From NCBI GenBank assembly GCA_942492625.1, contig CALOFM010000036.1, forward strand, positions 1 through 64,000: a stretch of DNA of 64,000 nt, given 5' to 3'. Position 1 is the stretch's first letter; every line of letters starts with the position of its first letter. A program made the position numbers and the translations under genes. Positions 1 to 9,051 of this stretch are shown piece by piece. The stretch is from Thiosymbion sp942492625 (GTDB taxonomy: Bacteria; Pseudomonadota; Gammaproteobacteria; Chromatiales; Chromatiaceae). Under the pieces are notes generated by a model. The model was given only the letters and a program-made list of their open reading frames with translations, ran no database searches and had not been told where the DNA came from.

Positions 1-2
1 GC

Positions 3-473
3 CACAAGCCCCTTCCCGGGGCGCAGCTGCGCTATATCGTCTACTCGGCCGAACAACCCATCGCCGCGCTCGGCTTTGGCGCCGCCGCATGGATGAGCGC
101 ACCGCGGGATCGCTACATCGGTTGGACTCACGAGCAGCGTCAGCGACATCTCCACCTGATCGTCAATAACGCCAGATTCTTAATCTTGCCCTGGGTACAT
201 TCGAAAAATCTCGCTTCCATGCTATTGGCAAAGGCCGCCAGGATACTCCCCAACCACTGGCAAGAGGTGTACGGATATCGCCCGGCTCTGTTGGAGACCT
301 TTGTCGAGAAACCCCGCTTCCAGGGAACCTGCTACAAGGCCGCCAATTGGATCTGTCTGGGACCAACCAAAGGACGCGGTAAGCTCGGCCCCTCCGGAAA
401 ACAGAGTGTACCGATCAAGGACTTATGGGTTTACCCCTTGGATCGACGCTTCCGAAAGACGCTTACACATTGA
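3..473 (+). CDS. DUF4338 / DruA-like protein, 5' truncated by window edge
   Basis: The reading frame is already open at the window edge (codon phase starts at base 3) and ends at TGA 471-473, so this is the C-terminal ~156 residues. Visible family landmarks are RDRYIGW, VNNARFLILPWV, NLAS, ETFVE and GTCYKAANW, which recur in DUF4338 proteins, the family that includes DruA of the Druantia anti-phage system. DUF4338 genes also occur commonly beside IS66-type transposases, and here tnpC begins about 50 bases downstream on the same strand. I therefore read it as a transposon-associated DUF4338 gene rather than evidence of a Druantia locus; no DruE helicase is visible. Biochemical activity of the family is not something the sequence settles. 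Confidence 0.75.
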   Translation, partial: HKPLPGAQLRYIVYSAEQPIAALGFGAAAWMSAPRDRYIGWTHEQRQRHLHLIVNNARFLILPWVHSKNLASMLLAKAARILPNHWQEVYGYRPALLETFVEKPRFQGTCYKAANWICLGPTKGRGKLGPSGKQSVPIKDLWVYPLDRRFRKTLTH

Positions 474-525
474 TTTTTCTAGGGATGGGTACGCCGAATA
501 TTTACCCTTGTCGGCAGCTGTGCGG

Positions 526-2022
526 ATGGCGGAACTGGAGCGCGAGAATACGCAATTGCAGGCGCAGCTCGCCACCGTGCAACAGCAACTGGAGTGGTTC
601 AAACGCCAGCTGTTCGGCGCCAAGTCCGAAAAGCGCCTGGATGTGGATCCGAGCGTGCAGGCCGATCTGTTATCGGCCCTGGGCGTGGCAGCACCGCCCC
701 CGCCCCCGCAGGGGCCCACCGAGACGATCAGCTATCAACGCCGGCCCAAGGCGCGCGATGCCGCGGTCAATGACTCGGGTCTGCGCTTCGCCGAGGATGT
801 GCCACGCGAGATCATCGCGGTCACCGACCCCCAGATCGAGGCCATCCCCGCCGAGCGGCGTGTGCACATCGGCGAGAAGGTCACCTACCGCCTGGCGCAG
901 CGCCCCGGCAGCTATGTGATCCTTCAATACACCCGCCCGGTCTACAAGATCTTGGACGACCTGCGCATCGCCACCACGCCGGCGCCGGCCAACGTGCTGG
1001 AGAAGAGCGTGGCCGATGTCAGCTTCCTGGCCGGGATGCTGGTCGACAAATTCTGCTACCACCTGCCGCTGTACCGCCAACACCAGCGTTTGCTGCAGAG
1101 CGGCATTGAGCTCAGCCGCAGCACCCTGAGCGTCTGGGCCGGTCGAGCCATCGATCTGCTGCGCCCCATCGTCGATGCCCAAGCCCGGCAACTGCTGCAA
1201 ACCCGCGTGCTGCCCATGGACGAGACGCCGATCAAGGCCGGGCGGCAGGGCAAAGGCAAGATGCGCCTGGCCTATTTCTGGCCGATCTACGGGCAGGACG
1301 AGGAGATCGTCTTCCACTATGCGCCCTCGCGCGCGCACCGCCACGTGCAGACCTTCCTCGGCGGTTTCAGCGCCACCTTGCTCAGCGACGGCTACGAGGC
1401 CTATGCGGCCTACGCCAAGCAGAACGCCGAGGTGACGCACGCCGCCTGCTGGAGCCACTGTCGCCGCGGGTTCGAGCGGGTGAAGGATGGCGAACCAGCC
1501 GCCAGCGCCGAGGCCCTGGCCCTGATCGGCGCGCTCTACCGCCACGAGCAGGTGATCCGCGACCAGGGGCTGAGCGGGAAGGAGAAGCTGGCCTACCGCA
1601 GAGAGCTCAGCGAGGCGGTGGTACAGGCCTTCTGGGGCTGGTGCGACAAACAGTGCCACCGACCGGAGCTCTTGCCCAGCAGCCTCTTGGCGAAGGCCTT
1701 GAACTATGCCCTGGCGCGCAAGGCCAGTCTGCAGGTGTTCCTCGCCGATCCCGACGTGGCAATCGACACCAACCATCTGGAACGTTCTCTGCGCCCCATC
1801 CCGATGGGAAAGAAGAACTGGTTATTCGCCTGGACGGAGATCGGCGCCGAGCGCAATGGTATTATCCAGAGCCTCCTGGTCACCTGCCGGCTCCAGGGTG
1901 TCGATCCCTACGTCTACCTGGTCGATGTGCTGCAGCGCGTCAGCGCGCATCCGGCCAGCCGCGTCATCGAAGCCTCACCCCCACTGGCGAGTGGAAAACG
2001 CGGTTCTCCCACAACCCCATGA
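526..2022 (+). CDS. tnpC: IS66 family transposase TnpC
   Basis: About 498 residues, close to the usual IS66 TnpC length. It begins with a leucine-zipper-like coiled coil (MAELERENTQLQAQL, then QQQLEWFKRQLFGAKSEKR), then a zinc-binding/linker region, and a DDE core with LPMDETPIKA, a second Asp near SDGYEAY and HAACWSHCRRGFE; the C-terminal part carries NHLERSLRPIPMGKKNWLF and a final IS66_C-like tail. TnpC catalyses cut-and-paste transposition of IS66 elements together with TnpA and TnpB, neither of which is visible on this side. The start is ATG 526; an in-frame TTG at 508 would add six residues. The open frame extends back to 301 but overlaps the DUF4338 gene there and lacks family character. 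Confidence 0.92.
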   Translation: MAELERENTQLQAQLATVQQQLEWFKRQLFGAKSEKRLDVDPSVQADLLSALGVAAPPPPPQGPTETISYQRRPKARDAAVNDSGLRFAEDVPREIIAVTDPQIEAIPAERRVHIGEKVTYRLAQRPGSYVILQYTRPVYKILDDLRIATTPAPANVLEKSVADVSFLAGMLVDKFCYHLPLYRQHQRLLQSGIELSRSTLSVWAGRAIDLLRPIVDAQARQLLQTRVLPMDETPIKAGRQGKGKMRLAYFWPIYGQDEEIVFHYAPSRAHRHVQTFLGGFSATLLSDGYEAYAAYAKQNAEVTHAACWSHCRRGFERVKDGEPAASAEALALIGALYRHEQVIRDQGLSGKEKLAYRRELSEAVVQAFWGWCDKQCHRPELLPSSLLAKALNYALARKASLQVFLADPDVAIDTNHLERSLRPIPMGKKNWLFAWTEIGAERNGIIQSLLVTCRLQGVDPYVYLVDVLQRVSAHPASRVIEASPPLASGKRGSPTTP

Positions 2023-2072
2023 AATCAGACCTGGCGCTGGCCCAGCAATAACGGCCTGGAATGGCCGGTTAC

Positions 2073-2455
2073 GTTTCAACTACAAGGGCATCGACGGCGA
2101 TGGTGTCCTATGGTTGGAGGAGTTCTCCGCTGCCAGTGGCCGTCGCGGACATGGCATCCTGAACGGCTTGGACGAGGACGCCCTTGAACTGTGCATGGAA
2201 GAGACTCTGGGGCTATGAATTGCCGTATCGCCCGGATTCCGCCACTGCCTTCGACGAGGCCGACACCGATGACGGCGGCTCGGTGGACCTGGATGAATTC
2301 CTGGCCGCTGGTGAACTGCGTGCCGACGCGCGTTTCGCCGAGGTCGACGGAGACGTTGACGGCGAAATCACCGGCGACGAGATCGATGCCTACCAGGCAC
2401 TGCGGCAGGAACGCCGTGGCGAAGCCCGCAAGACCTGCGTGGCCGAGCGGTTGGA
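2073..2455 (+). pseudogene. EF-hand calcium-binding protein remnant
   Basis: Two frames together encode three EF-hand loops: IDGDGVLWLEEF in frame 2 (about 2088-2123), then ADTDDGGSVDLDEF and VDGDVDGEITGDEI in frame 3 (about 2262-2390). The frame change lies near 2200, after MEETLGL. There is no N-terminal start or signal peptide; the sequence starts abruptly where the IS66 element stops, which suggests the insertion truncated it. The 3' end is not clear and runs into sequence overlapping the IS110 scar. EF-hand loops bind Ca2+ through acidic residues at loop positions 1, 3, 5 and 12, which are mostly present. The gene is not functional as written. Confidence 0.6.
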
Positions 2456-2642
2456 TACGGAGGGTGATACAGAGACAACGCTGATATACAAGACCTCCAT
2501 CTCCAGGCGGAACGACTGGCAGCCCTCGGGCTGCTCGCCAGCCAGCGACTTGAGCTGCAGTTCGAAGGCGCGATCCACGGCGCGCTCGACGTCGTCGGCC
2601 AGCGCGAGCACGTCCCGGCCGCGAGTTGGTCGTGCTGATCTC

Positions 2643-2822
2643 TTACCCCGACCGCCGCGGCGCCTCCATCCCGATCAGACACGTCGGCAGATTTACGAAG
2701 AAGTCGACGAATCGCCGACGCGCGAGTTGCTTCTTCAGCACCGCCTTGCCTCGCTGATCAACGCCATGCACCTGGATCACGTTCTTTGCCAGGTCCACAC
2801 CAATTGTCGTAATGTCTTTCAC
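2643..2822 (-). pseudogene. IS110 family transposase, 5' fragment
   Basis: GTG start at 2822 with a good ribosome site (AGGAGAGGCG just upstream on the minus strand). The 59 residues match the RuvC-like N-terminus of IS110/IS1111 transposases: TTIGVDLAKNVIQVHGVD, KKQLARRRFVDFF and NLPTCLIGMEA, including the first catalytic Asp in GVDLAK. The frame stops directly after GMEA, where intact family members continue for about 280 more residues, so only the 5' tip of the element remains. Confidence 0.75.
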
Positions 2823-3289
2823 GGTCGCCTCTCCTGGTCTGTGGGTAACATCGCAAGCCCCACTTTGGCACTTTGATGCCGTTTCAGGTAGGGGCGACCA
2901 TCCATTAGTCTGGATGATCGCCATGGGGTTGAGCGTGGTAGCCGCTGTTCTCCAACTTATCGATCAGAAGGATGCGGCCAGTGCCTCGACTCGCCGAGGC
3001 CGAGGCGTGAGGAACTGTTGATGCGCGTCGGAGTTACCGATATCGGATCGATTCTCGCTGCCTTGGCCCTGGGTATGGCCCTGGGTTTCGTCTTGGCGCA
3101 GTTCAGATCCGGTGGAATGATAATGGCGTTTCTACAGACATTGCCCGGGTGCTTTTACACTGGAACTGATACGTCGGCCCTTCGACTTGACGAGAGGACT
3201 TCCGGGTCGTCTTCAGACGCTCGCTCCCGACGCAATTTCTCGGCTGCTATCACCGCTCACGCGACGGTGGCGAGGGCGAGACGGCCGCG
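2823..3289. other. Gene-free stretch between IS110 scar and acyl carrier protein
   Basis: I see no supportable gene here. A plus-strand frame from 3018 has one hydrophobic segment (ILAALALGMALGFVLA) but no recognisable family, an odd tail and no convincing ribosome site. It is probably accessory scar DNA. Confidence 0.4.
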
Positions 3290-3541
3290 CTATTTTTCCC
3301 CGAGCATGGGTTCCAGATAGGCGAAACAACCTTTCATGCTTGAAAGCTTCGGATAGTCGATTTCCGGGATCCTTATTCCAAGCCGTTTCTCCAGATCGAG
3401 CACGAAGTTGAGAAAATCTACGGAATCCACCTCGAACTGATCTCGGAAGTTGATGTCCGGATCGAGTGCGTTTTGATCGATGTCCGGAGCCGCTTTGATC
3501 AGAGACTCGGTAATCTGCCGGCGCAAGCTGTTCTCATCCAT
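3290..3541 (-). CDS. Acyl carrier protein
   Basis: An 83-residue four-helix carrier domain. The phosphopantetheine attachment Ser is in FEVDSVDFLNFVLDLEKRLG (about residue 40), the DS-hydrophobic motif of ACPs. It sits 31 bases downstream of the AMP-forming acyl-CoA/acyl-ACP synthetase on the same strand, so the two are probably co-transcribed and the synthetase may load this carrier or share its pathway. It is not the housekeeping acpP context (no fabD/fabG/fabF alongside), so a specialised acyl-transfer role is more likely. The start ATG 3541 gives the expected family length. Confidence 0.85.
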   Translation of the reverse strand: MDENSLRRQITESLIKAAPDIDQNALDPDINFRDQFEVDSVDFLNFVLDLEKRLGIRIPEIDYPKLSSMKGCFAYLEPMLGEK

Positions 3542-3572
3542 TATTCGTTGACCTGTTGACGGGCACGTCTGA

Positions 3573-5342
3573 TCAGTTGGTGCTCCCGGATTCCAGGGTG
3601 GACAGATCGCCGGGAGGAGTACCGGTTTCTTCTGCCTTCAGCAATCTGCGCATGATCTTACCGGATCGGGTCTTGGGAAGGGTTTCCCGGAACTCCAGCT
3701 CTTTCGGGGCGACCACGGCACCCAGGCGGCGGCGCGCGTGGGCGAGGATATCCCGCCGTAACGACTCGCCAGGTATGTGACCGGGCTTCAAGGAAACGAA
3801 CGCCTTGACGATCTCCATGGCCGTGGGATCCGGCTTGCCGATGACCCCTGCCTCGGCCACGGCCGGATGGGTCATCAGCACGTTTTCCACCTCGAAGGGA
3901 CCGATGAGGTGGCCGGAGGACTTGATCAGGTCATCCTTCCTCCCGACGAACCAGAAGTAGCCATCCTGGTCACGCCGGACCAGGTCGCCGGTCAGATACC
4001 AGTCGCCGACGAAGCATTGCTCATAGCGCTCCTGCTCCCCGAGGTAGGTGCGGAACATGGAGGGCCAGCCCTTGCGTATCGCCAGCTCCCCGGTTTCGTC
4101 GGGGTCGTCGATCCGCCGCGCCGATCCGTCTTCTTGGCGTTCTAGGATGGCCGCTTCGATTCCCGGCAGCGGCCGTCCCATGGAGCCGGGTTTGATGTCC
4201 ATGGCGCGGTAGTTCGCGATCAGGATGCCGCCGGTCTCGGTTTGCCACCAGTTGTCATGGAACGGCAGGCCGAACGCCTGCTGTCCCCAGGTCACCGCCT
4301 CGGGATTGAGGGGCTCGCCGACGCTGGCGAGAAAGCGCAGGCTCGTTGTGTCGTACTTCCGCGGCAGCTCGGCACCCAAGCGCATCATCATGCGGATGGC
4401 CGTGGGCGAGGTATACCAGACGTTGACCTTCTGCTCCTCGATGTTTCGGTACCAGCGCTCGGGATCGAATGGCGCCTCGTCGATGACCAGCGTTGCACCG
4501 AGTGTGAGCGGCGCTATGATCCCATAGGAGGTCCCGGTGACCCAACCCGGATCGGCCGTGCACCAGAAGACATCGCCAGGGTGGATGTCCAAGGCAAGCT
4601 TGCCCGACACAAAGTGCATGAGCACTGCGTTGTGCTGGTGGACCACACCTTTTGGGGTGCCCGTGGTGCCGCTGGTGAAATGCAGCAGCGCCCGGTCCTC
4701 CGGATCGGTCGGACCGATCTGAAAATGAGGGTCGGCCTCGTCGATGAGTCTGGACAGATCCCGGCATCGCGGGTCGGAAAGGGTATCCGGGGACGACTGG
4801 CTGACGAGGACGTATTCCAGGGATGGCAAGGCATCAAGCTGGGGTTGGATCTTGCGGCGAAAAAGCGCCTCGGTTGTAACCAGAATTCTGGCTCCGGACA
4901 AATTAAGACGGACCCGGATTGGCTCGGGACCGAAAGCCGCATACAGCGGGCAGAAGACGGATCGGTTCTTCAACGCTCCAAGTGCCGTGATGTACAGATC
5001 GGGGACGGATCCGAGCAGCGTGGCGACCCGATCGCCGGCACCGATGCCAAGCCGGCACAGCACGTTGGCAAACCGGTTCGTCAGCTCATGGAGTTGCGCG
5101 TAGGTGAAGTCGTGAACCGCACCGTCCTGCGTCAGAACGCGCAGTGCGGTGCGTCCCCGCCGCGGTCCTCGGTTGTGCCGGTCGACGGCCTCGTAGGCGA
5201 TATTCAGTCCCCCGGCCGGGAGCCCATCGAGCTCACGGGAAGCGGCCTCCCAGGAAAACGCCTTGACCGCAGAGGCGTAAGCCGTGAGATTGGGCGAGAC
5301 GTCCCGAGTGGATGCTTTTTTACTGATGACCTTCCAATCCAT
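3573..5342 (-). CDS. AMP-forming acyl-CoA synthetase (acetyl-CoA synthetase-like)
   Basis: 589 residues of the ANL adenylating superfamily. The P-loop-like motif LHFTSGTTGTPKGVVHQH (about residues 215-235), YLTGDLVRRDQDGYFWFVGR (hinge/Asp motif) and the C-terminal acetylation-type motif KTRSGKIMRRLLK are all present; the latter Lys is the one needed for adenylation and is the target of Pat-type acetylation in Acs. It activates a carboxylic acid to acyl-AMP and then acyl-CoA (or acyl-ACP). The best resemblance is to acetate/propionate or medium-chain ligases; the exact substrate cannot be read. It lies divergent from a Pat-like gene 142 bases away and upstream of an ACP. Confidence 0.88.
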   Translation of the reverse strand: MDWKVISKKASTRDVSPNLTAYASAVKAFSWEAASRELDGLPAGGLNIAYEAVDRHNRGPRRGRTALRVLTQDGAVHDFTYAQLHELTNRFANVLCRLGIGAGDRVATLLGSVPDLYITALGALKNRSVFCPLYAAFGPEPIRVRLNLSGARILVTTEALFRRKIQPQLDALPSLEYVLVSQSSPDTLSDPRCRDLSRLIDEADPHFQIGPTDPEDRALLHFTSGTTGTPKGVVHQHNAVLMHFVSGKLALDIHPGDVFWCTADPGWVTGTSYGIIAPLTLGATLVIDEAPFDPERWYRNIEEQKVNVWYTSPTAIRMMMRLGAELPRKYDTTSLRFLASVGEPLNPEAVTWGQQAFGLPFHDNWWQTETGGILIANYRAMDIKPGSMGRPLPGIEAAILERQEDGSARRIDDPDETGELAIRKGWPSMFRTYLGEQERYEQCFVGDWYLTGDLVRRDQDGYFWFVGRKDDLIKSSGHLIGPFEVENVLMTHPAVAEAGVIGKPDPTAMEIVKAFVSLKPGHIPGESLRRDILAHARRRLGAVVAPKELEFRETLPKTRSGKIMRRLLKAEETGTPPGDLSTLESGSTN

Positions 5343-5484
5343 CCGTCGTGATCTTCCTCAGGTTGAGTGCGGCTACGCGACCACTTCTGAACTAGAGTGT
5401 AGTTGGATCTGGCGAAGATCCGTTTTTAGCCCCTCCAGCAAATCCAAGTACTTTGGCTAGCTCGATAAGAATCGTGGGGAAACG

Positions 5485-8181
5485 ATGACCATCCGATATC
5501 TCGAGGCGGTGTTCAAGCCGAAATCGATTGCCCTGATCGGGGCGAGTGACAAGCCAGGGTCCATCGGTGCGATATTGGCCGGAAATCTGTTGGCCGCCGG
5601 GTTCAAGGGCGAGGTCATGCCCGTCAATCCCAAGTATGGGGAGATTCGGGGTCTTAGGGCCTACCCGGACGTTGCAAGTCTGCCGCAGGCCGTCGACCTT
5701 GCGGTGATCTGCACGCCCGCGGACGCCGTACCCGGAATCATAGACGCGCTCGCGACACGCGGAGTACGGGGCGCAGTGGTCATCACGGCGGGATTCGGGG
5801 AACGGCACGAAGCACATGGCATCGAGCTCCAAAAAGCGCTCGCGACCGCAGCGAAATCCGGACAAGTGCGCATCGTCGGCCCGAACTGCCTCGGAATTCT
5901 GGTGCCCCGCATCGGCCTGAACGCCAGCTTCGCCCACCGTGCTGCCAAGGGTGGCGCCCTGGCTTTTGTGGCCCAATCCGGTGCCATCGTGACATCGGTT
6001 TTGGACTGGGCCGATGCGCGCGGCATCGGTTTTTCCCATCTCGTGTCCCTCGGCGACATGGTCGATGTCGATTTCGGCGACACGCTGGACTATTTGGCCA
6101 ATGACGCCACCACGCGCGCAATCCTGCTCTACATCGAGAGCATCAAGGATGCCCGCAAGTTCATGTCCGCGGCACGTGCGGCCTCGCGGATGAAACCCGT
6201 CATCGTGGTCAAGGCGGGCCGGCACGCGGAGGGGGCACGGGCGGTGGAGTCCCATACTGGCGCCCTCGCCGGCGCGGATGCCGTCTATGACGCCGCATTC
6301 GAGCGTGCCGGTGTCCTTCGCGTGTATAGCCTCGAGGAGCTTTTTGACGCCGTCGAGACCCTGGCCCTGGCCAAGCCGCCGCGTGGTGACCGTCTGGCCA
6401 TCGTGACCAATGGCGGGGGGATCGGCATCCTGGCCACCGATGCCCTGATCGACGAGGGAGGACGCCTGGCCGAGCTGTCGGAGGAGACGATTTCCGAGCT
6501 GAGCCAGGTGCTGCCGCCAACTTGGTCCCATGGCAATCCCGTCGACATCATCGGCGACGCGACCGGCAAGCGATACGCCGATGCCCTCGCCGTGTTGAAC
6601 AACGACCAGGGGGTGGACGGGATCCTGGCGCTGAACTGTCCAACCGCGGTGACCTCGCCGGAGGAGGCCGCAAGAACAATCGTCAACACGGCCAGTCGAC
6701 GCCAACCCTTGCTCCTAACCAGCTGGGTCGGCGAAAGTGCGGCACAGAAGGCGCGGGACCTTTTTGCCGAGCACCGTATACCCACCTACGACACGCCGGA
6801 GCAGGCGGTGCGTGCCTTCATGTACCTGGTCCGATACCGCCGCAGCCAGGTTCTGTTGATGGAAACGCCGCCGTCGATCCCGGTGGACTTTCACCCCGAT
6901 GCAGAGAAAGCCAGGGACATCATCGCGGGCGTGATCGACGCCGGTCGCCACTGGCTCACCGAGTACGAGGCCAAACAGGTGATGTCCGCCTACGGCATTC
7001 CGGTGGTGACGACGCACCGCGCCGAATCGCCGGAGCAGGCTGCCGAGCAGGCCGCCGAGATCGGCGGACCGGTCGCCCTGAAGATCCTGTCGCCGGACAT
7101 CACGCACAAGAGCGACGTCGGCGGCGTGATGCTGGACCTGGCGGGCCCTGCAGCCGTCTTGGAAGCCGCCAATGCAATGCAGGAACGGTTGGAACGCTCG
7201 CATCCGCAGGCCCGGCTCGACGGATTCACCGTGCAGCCTGTGGTGCGTCGCCCCGGTGCCTACGAGCTCATCATCGGCATGTCGGACGATCCCCAGTTCG
7301 GTCCGGTGATCCTTGTCGGACAGGGTGGTGTCGCCGTGGAAGCCGTGGACGACAAGGCGCTGGGGTTGCCGCCGCTGAACATGCGCCTCGCCGGCGAGCT
7401 TCTCTCACGTACGCGCATCTATCGCCTGTTGAAGGGCTTCCGCGGCCAGCCCGCGGTAAACCTGGACGCCATTGCTCTGACCTTGGTCCGGCTCTCCCAG
7501 CTGGTTGTCGATCTGGGGGAGATTTGCGAGCTGGACATCAATCCACTGTTGGTCGATCGATTCGGCGTCATGGCGCTCGATGCCCGCATACGGGTGGAAC
7601 CATCCGACAAGCCGGGAGCCGACCGTCTGGCCATTCGGCCCTATCCGAAAGAGCTCGAAGAGCCCATCCCGCTCGGAGACGGACGCACCCTGCTGCTGCG
7701 GCCGATTCGGCCCGAAGACGAGCCTTCACTGCAGAGCGCATTCGCCAAGCTGACGCCTCAGGAGGTACGGCTGCGTTTCTTCGTGCCCATGAGCACCCTG
7801 AGCCACGTCGCGTCGGCCCGCTTCACCCAGATCGACTACGATCGGGAAATGGCGCTCATCCTGACCGAGCCGGGTATTGCGGGAACAACGGATATCTTTG
7901 GCGTCGTTCGAATCATCGCCGATCCGGACAACGAGCGCGCCGAGTACGCCATCATCGTCCGCCACGACATGACGGGGATGGGGCTCGGCGTCCTTCTGAT
8001 GCGGCGCATTCTCGACTATGCACAGCAACGCGGTATTCGGGAAATATACGGCGAGGTACTACAGGAAAACCGGACCATGCTGAAGCTCTGCGAAGTGTTT
8101 GGATTTACTAAGAGCAGATCGCCGGATGAGCCGGATATCGTCCGGGTGACATTGAATCTCGAGAATGAAAGGAGCAACTGA
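5485..8181 (+). CDS. ADP-forming acetate-CoA ligase / GNAT fusion (Pat-like protein lysine acetyltransferase)
   Basis: 898 residues. Domains in order: CoA-binding Rossmann domain (IALIGASDKPGSIGAILAGN, about 12-31), succinyl-CoA-ligase-like domain with ESHTGALAGADAVYDAAF (about 253-270), ATP-grasp domain (VALKILSPDITHKSDVGGVML, about 530), and a C-terminal GNAT domain (about 735-890, with HDMTGMGLGVLLMRRILDYA as the acetyl-CoA loop). This is the Pat/YfiQ/Pka architecture, which acetylates the active-site Lys of Acs-type synthetases. The divergent neighbour is just such a synthetase, a plausible substrate. The His in ESHTG is retained, so ligase activity cannot be excluded from the sequence. 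Confidence 0.88.
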   Translation: MTIRYLEAVFKPKSIALIGASDKPGSIGAILAGNLLAAGFKGEVMPVNPKYGEIRGLRAYPDVASLPQAVDLAVICTPADAVPGIIDALATRGVRGAVVITAGFGERHEAHGIELQKALATAAKSGQVRIVGPNCLGILVPRIGLNASFAHRAAKGGALAFVAQSGAIVTSVLDWADARGIGFSHLVSLGDMVDVDFGDTLDYLANDATTRAILLYIESIKDARKFMSAARAASRMKPVIVVKAGRHAEGARAVESHTGALAGADAVYDAAFERAGVLRVYSLEELFDAVETLALAKPPRGDRLAIVTNGGGIGILATDALIDEGGRLAELSEETISELSQVLPPTWSHGNPVDIIGDATGKRYADALAVLNNDQGVDGILALNCPTAVTSPEEAARTIVNTASRRQPLLLTSWVGESAAQKARDLFAEHRIPTYDTPEQAVRAFMYLVRYRRSQVLLMETPPSIPVDFHPDAEKARDIIAGVIDAGRHWLTEYEAKQVMSAYGIPVVTTHRAESPEQAAEQAAEIGGPVALKILSPDITHKSDVGGVMLDLAGPAAVLEAANAMQERLERSHPQARLDGFTVQPVVRRPGAYELIIGMSDDPQFGPVILVGQGGVAVEAVDDKALGLPPLNMRLAGELLSRTRIYRLLKGFRGQPAVNLDAIALTLVRLSQLVVDLGEICELDINPLLVDRFGVMALDARIRVEPSDKPGADRLAIRPYPKELEEPIPLGDGRTLLLRPIRPEDEPSLQSAFAKLTPQEVRLRFFVPMSTLSHVASARFTQIDYDREMALILTEPGIAGTTDIFGVVRIIADPDNERAEYAIIVRHDMTGMGLGVLLMRRILDYAQQRGIREIYGEVLQENRTMLKLCEVFGFTKSRSPDEPDIVRVTLNLENERSN

Positions 8182-8183
8182 CA

Positions 8184-8330
8184 TTGGAGACGACGCTGGA
8201 GCGAGTGCTCGAACAGGGCGTTGGCATCGACGACCTCACGGCATTTCGCAGGGCACTGGCCGAGGCCGATTCCATACTGTTTGCTAGTGTGCCGCCTACC
8301 TGTAGCGACCTGCAAACATCGAGCGGGTGA
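8184..8330 (+). CDS. Short frame with strong ribosome site, probable 5' gene fragment
   Basis: A TTG start at 8184 follows AAAGGAG with good spacing, directly after the Pat-like gene. The first ~40 codons look like real coding sequence (ETTLERVLEQGVGIDDLTAF, RRALAEADSILFASVPPT) and then the frame degenerates and stops at 8328-8330 inside repeat-like DNA. I do not recognise the family. It probably is the start of a downstream operon gene cut off by the rearrangement that brought in the 8.3-9 kb scar DNA. Confidence 0.4.
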   Translation: METTLERVLEQGVGIDDLTAFRRALAEADSILFASVPPTCSDLQTSSG

Positions 8331-8417
8331 GCCTGCAAACATCCAATATCCGGGGCCTCAAACCCACATTGTTTTGTCCAACAGCCTAAATTGATTGACA
8401 ACAGCCTGCAACCATCC
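8309..8417 (+). repeat. Three copies of a short repeat in scar DNA (8.33-8.62 kb otherwise empty)
   Basis: The motif CCTGCAAACATC occurs at 8309-8320 and 8332-8343 and a one-mismatch version (CCTGCAACCATC) at 8405-8416. Spacing is irregular, so it is not a CRISPR or iteron array. No gene is supportable between 8331 and 8623. Confidence 0.45.
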
Positions 8418-8623
8418 GGGCTGGCTCGGTGATTATTTGCGAACAGCGTTTTCCGGGCATGAGGTCGCCTTGGCTGTCGGTTTGACAGCGACCTGGAACT
8501 GATACGGCAAGCGCGCTGTACATGGGTTGCAACAAGGTAAGCGTCCTGCGAACTACATCTATCGCGGCCTGAGCGGACCCGAGATGATAGCCCCACGGCG
8601 AACGAGGGCGATCGGGGTTGATC

Positions 8624-8990
8624 GTGACACAGGTCCAGAGGCCGGAGCGAAGGTCGCCGCAGCATTGGGCGGCAGTGGTGAAGGAGTACACGACGAGCGG
8701 CCAGAGCCAGCGGCAATTCTGTGGCGAGCGAGGGATCGGGCAGGAGTAGCCTACGCTACTGGCGTCGGCGCCTGGGGCAGGGTCCGAGCGCTGAGAGCGC
8801 GCAAACCGGGATGGGCACCCGGCTGGTCGCGGTGAAGGTTTTCGAGGACACCCCGGCCCTGGCCCACAGCGGTTTGGTCGTTGTCGCACGCGGCGGGGTT
8901 CGCATCGAGGTAGCGCGGGATTTCGATGCGGGGACACTCGCGCGTGTGGTGGCGAGCTTAGAGGCGGTGGCATGATCGGTGCGAGCGAGC
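8624..8990 (+). pseudogene. IS66 accessory genes tnpA (frameshifted) and start of tnpB
   Basis: From GTG 8624, frame 2 encodes RRSPQHWAAVVKEYTTSGQS and QRQFCGERGI, the N-terminal HTH region of IS66 TnpA; it hits a stop near 8745. Frame 3 continues the protein with YWRRRLG and, at the end, GVRIEVARDFDAGTLARVV, the TnpA C-terminal signature. A one-step frameshift near 8740 joins them. The next frame opens with ATGATCGGT, the usual MIG start of TnpB overlapping the end of tnpA, but diverges after three codons. It is therefore a scar of a second IS66 element with tnpB and tnpC lost. Confidence 0.7.
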
Positions 8991-9051
8991 AAACCCGCAG
9001 GTACGAAACCGTGAAACAGGGCACCGACCCCAATTCCGATCCGCTCGGCGC

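Larger units (their letters stand above)
1..2072 (+). mobile_element. IS66-type element, left end outside the window
   Basis: The block carrying the DUF4338 gene and tnpC seems to end shortly after tnpC. The bases at 2061-2072 read atggccggttac, which resembles the CGCTTAC-like right tip of IS66 elements, and immediately afterwards a different coding sequence (EF-hand remnant) begins in mid-gene. The left inverted repeat and any 8-bp target duplication lie outside the window, so the boundary is inferred. Confidence 0.45.

Noticed and set aside
1..473. Druantia anti-phage locus
   Set aside because: Only a DUF4338 gene next to IS66 tnpC is present; DruE helicase and the other Druantia genes are absent from the visible part.
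670..1776. Long open frame on the minus strand under tnpC
   Set aside because: It is the antisense shadow of a GC-rich coding sequence; no family motif or ribosome site.
3018..3320. Small membrane protein gene
   Set aside because: One hydrophobic stretch but no family, poor start and it overlaps the antisense end of the ACP gene.
8309..8417. CRISPR array
   Set aside because: Only three 12-base motif copies at irregular spacing, no conserved spacers or cas genes.
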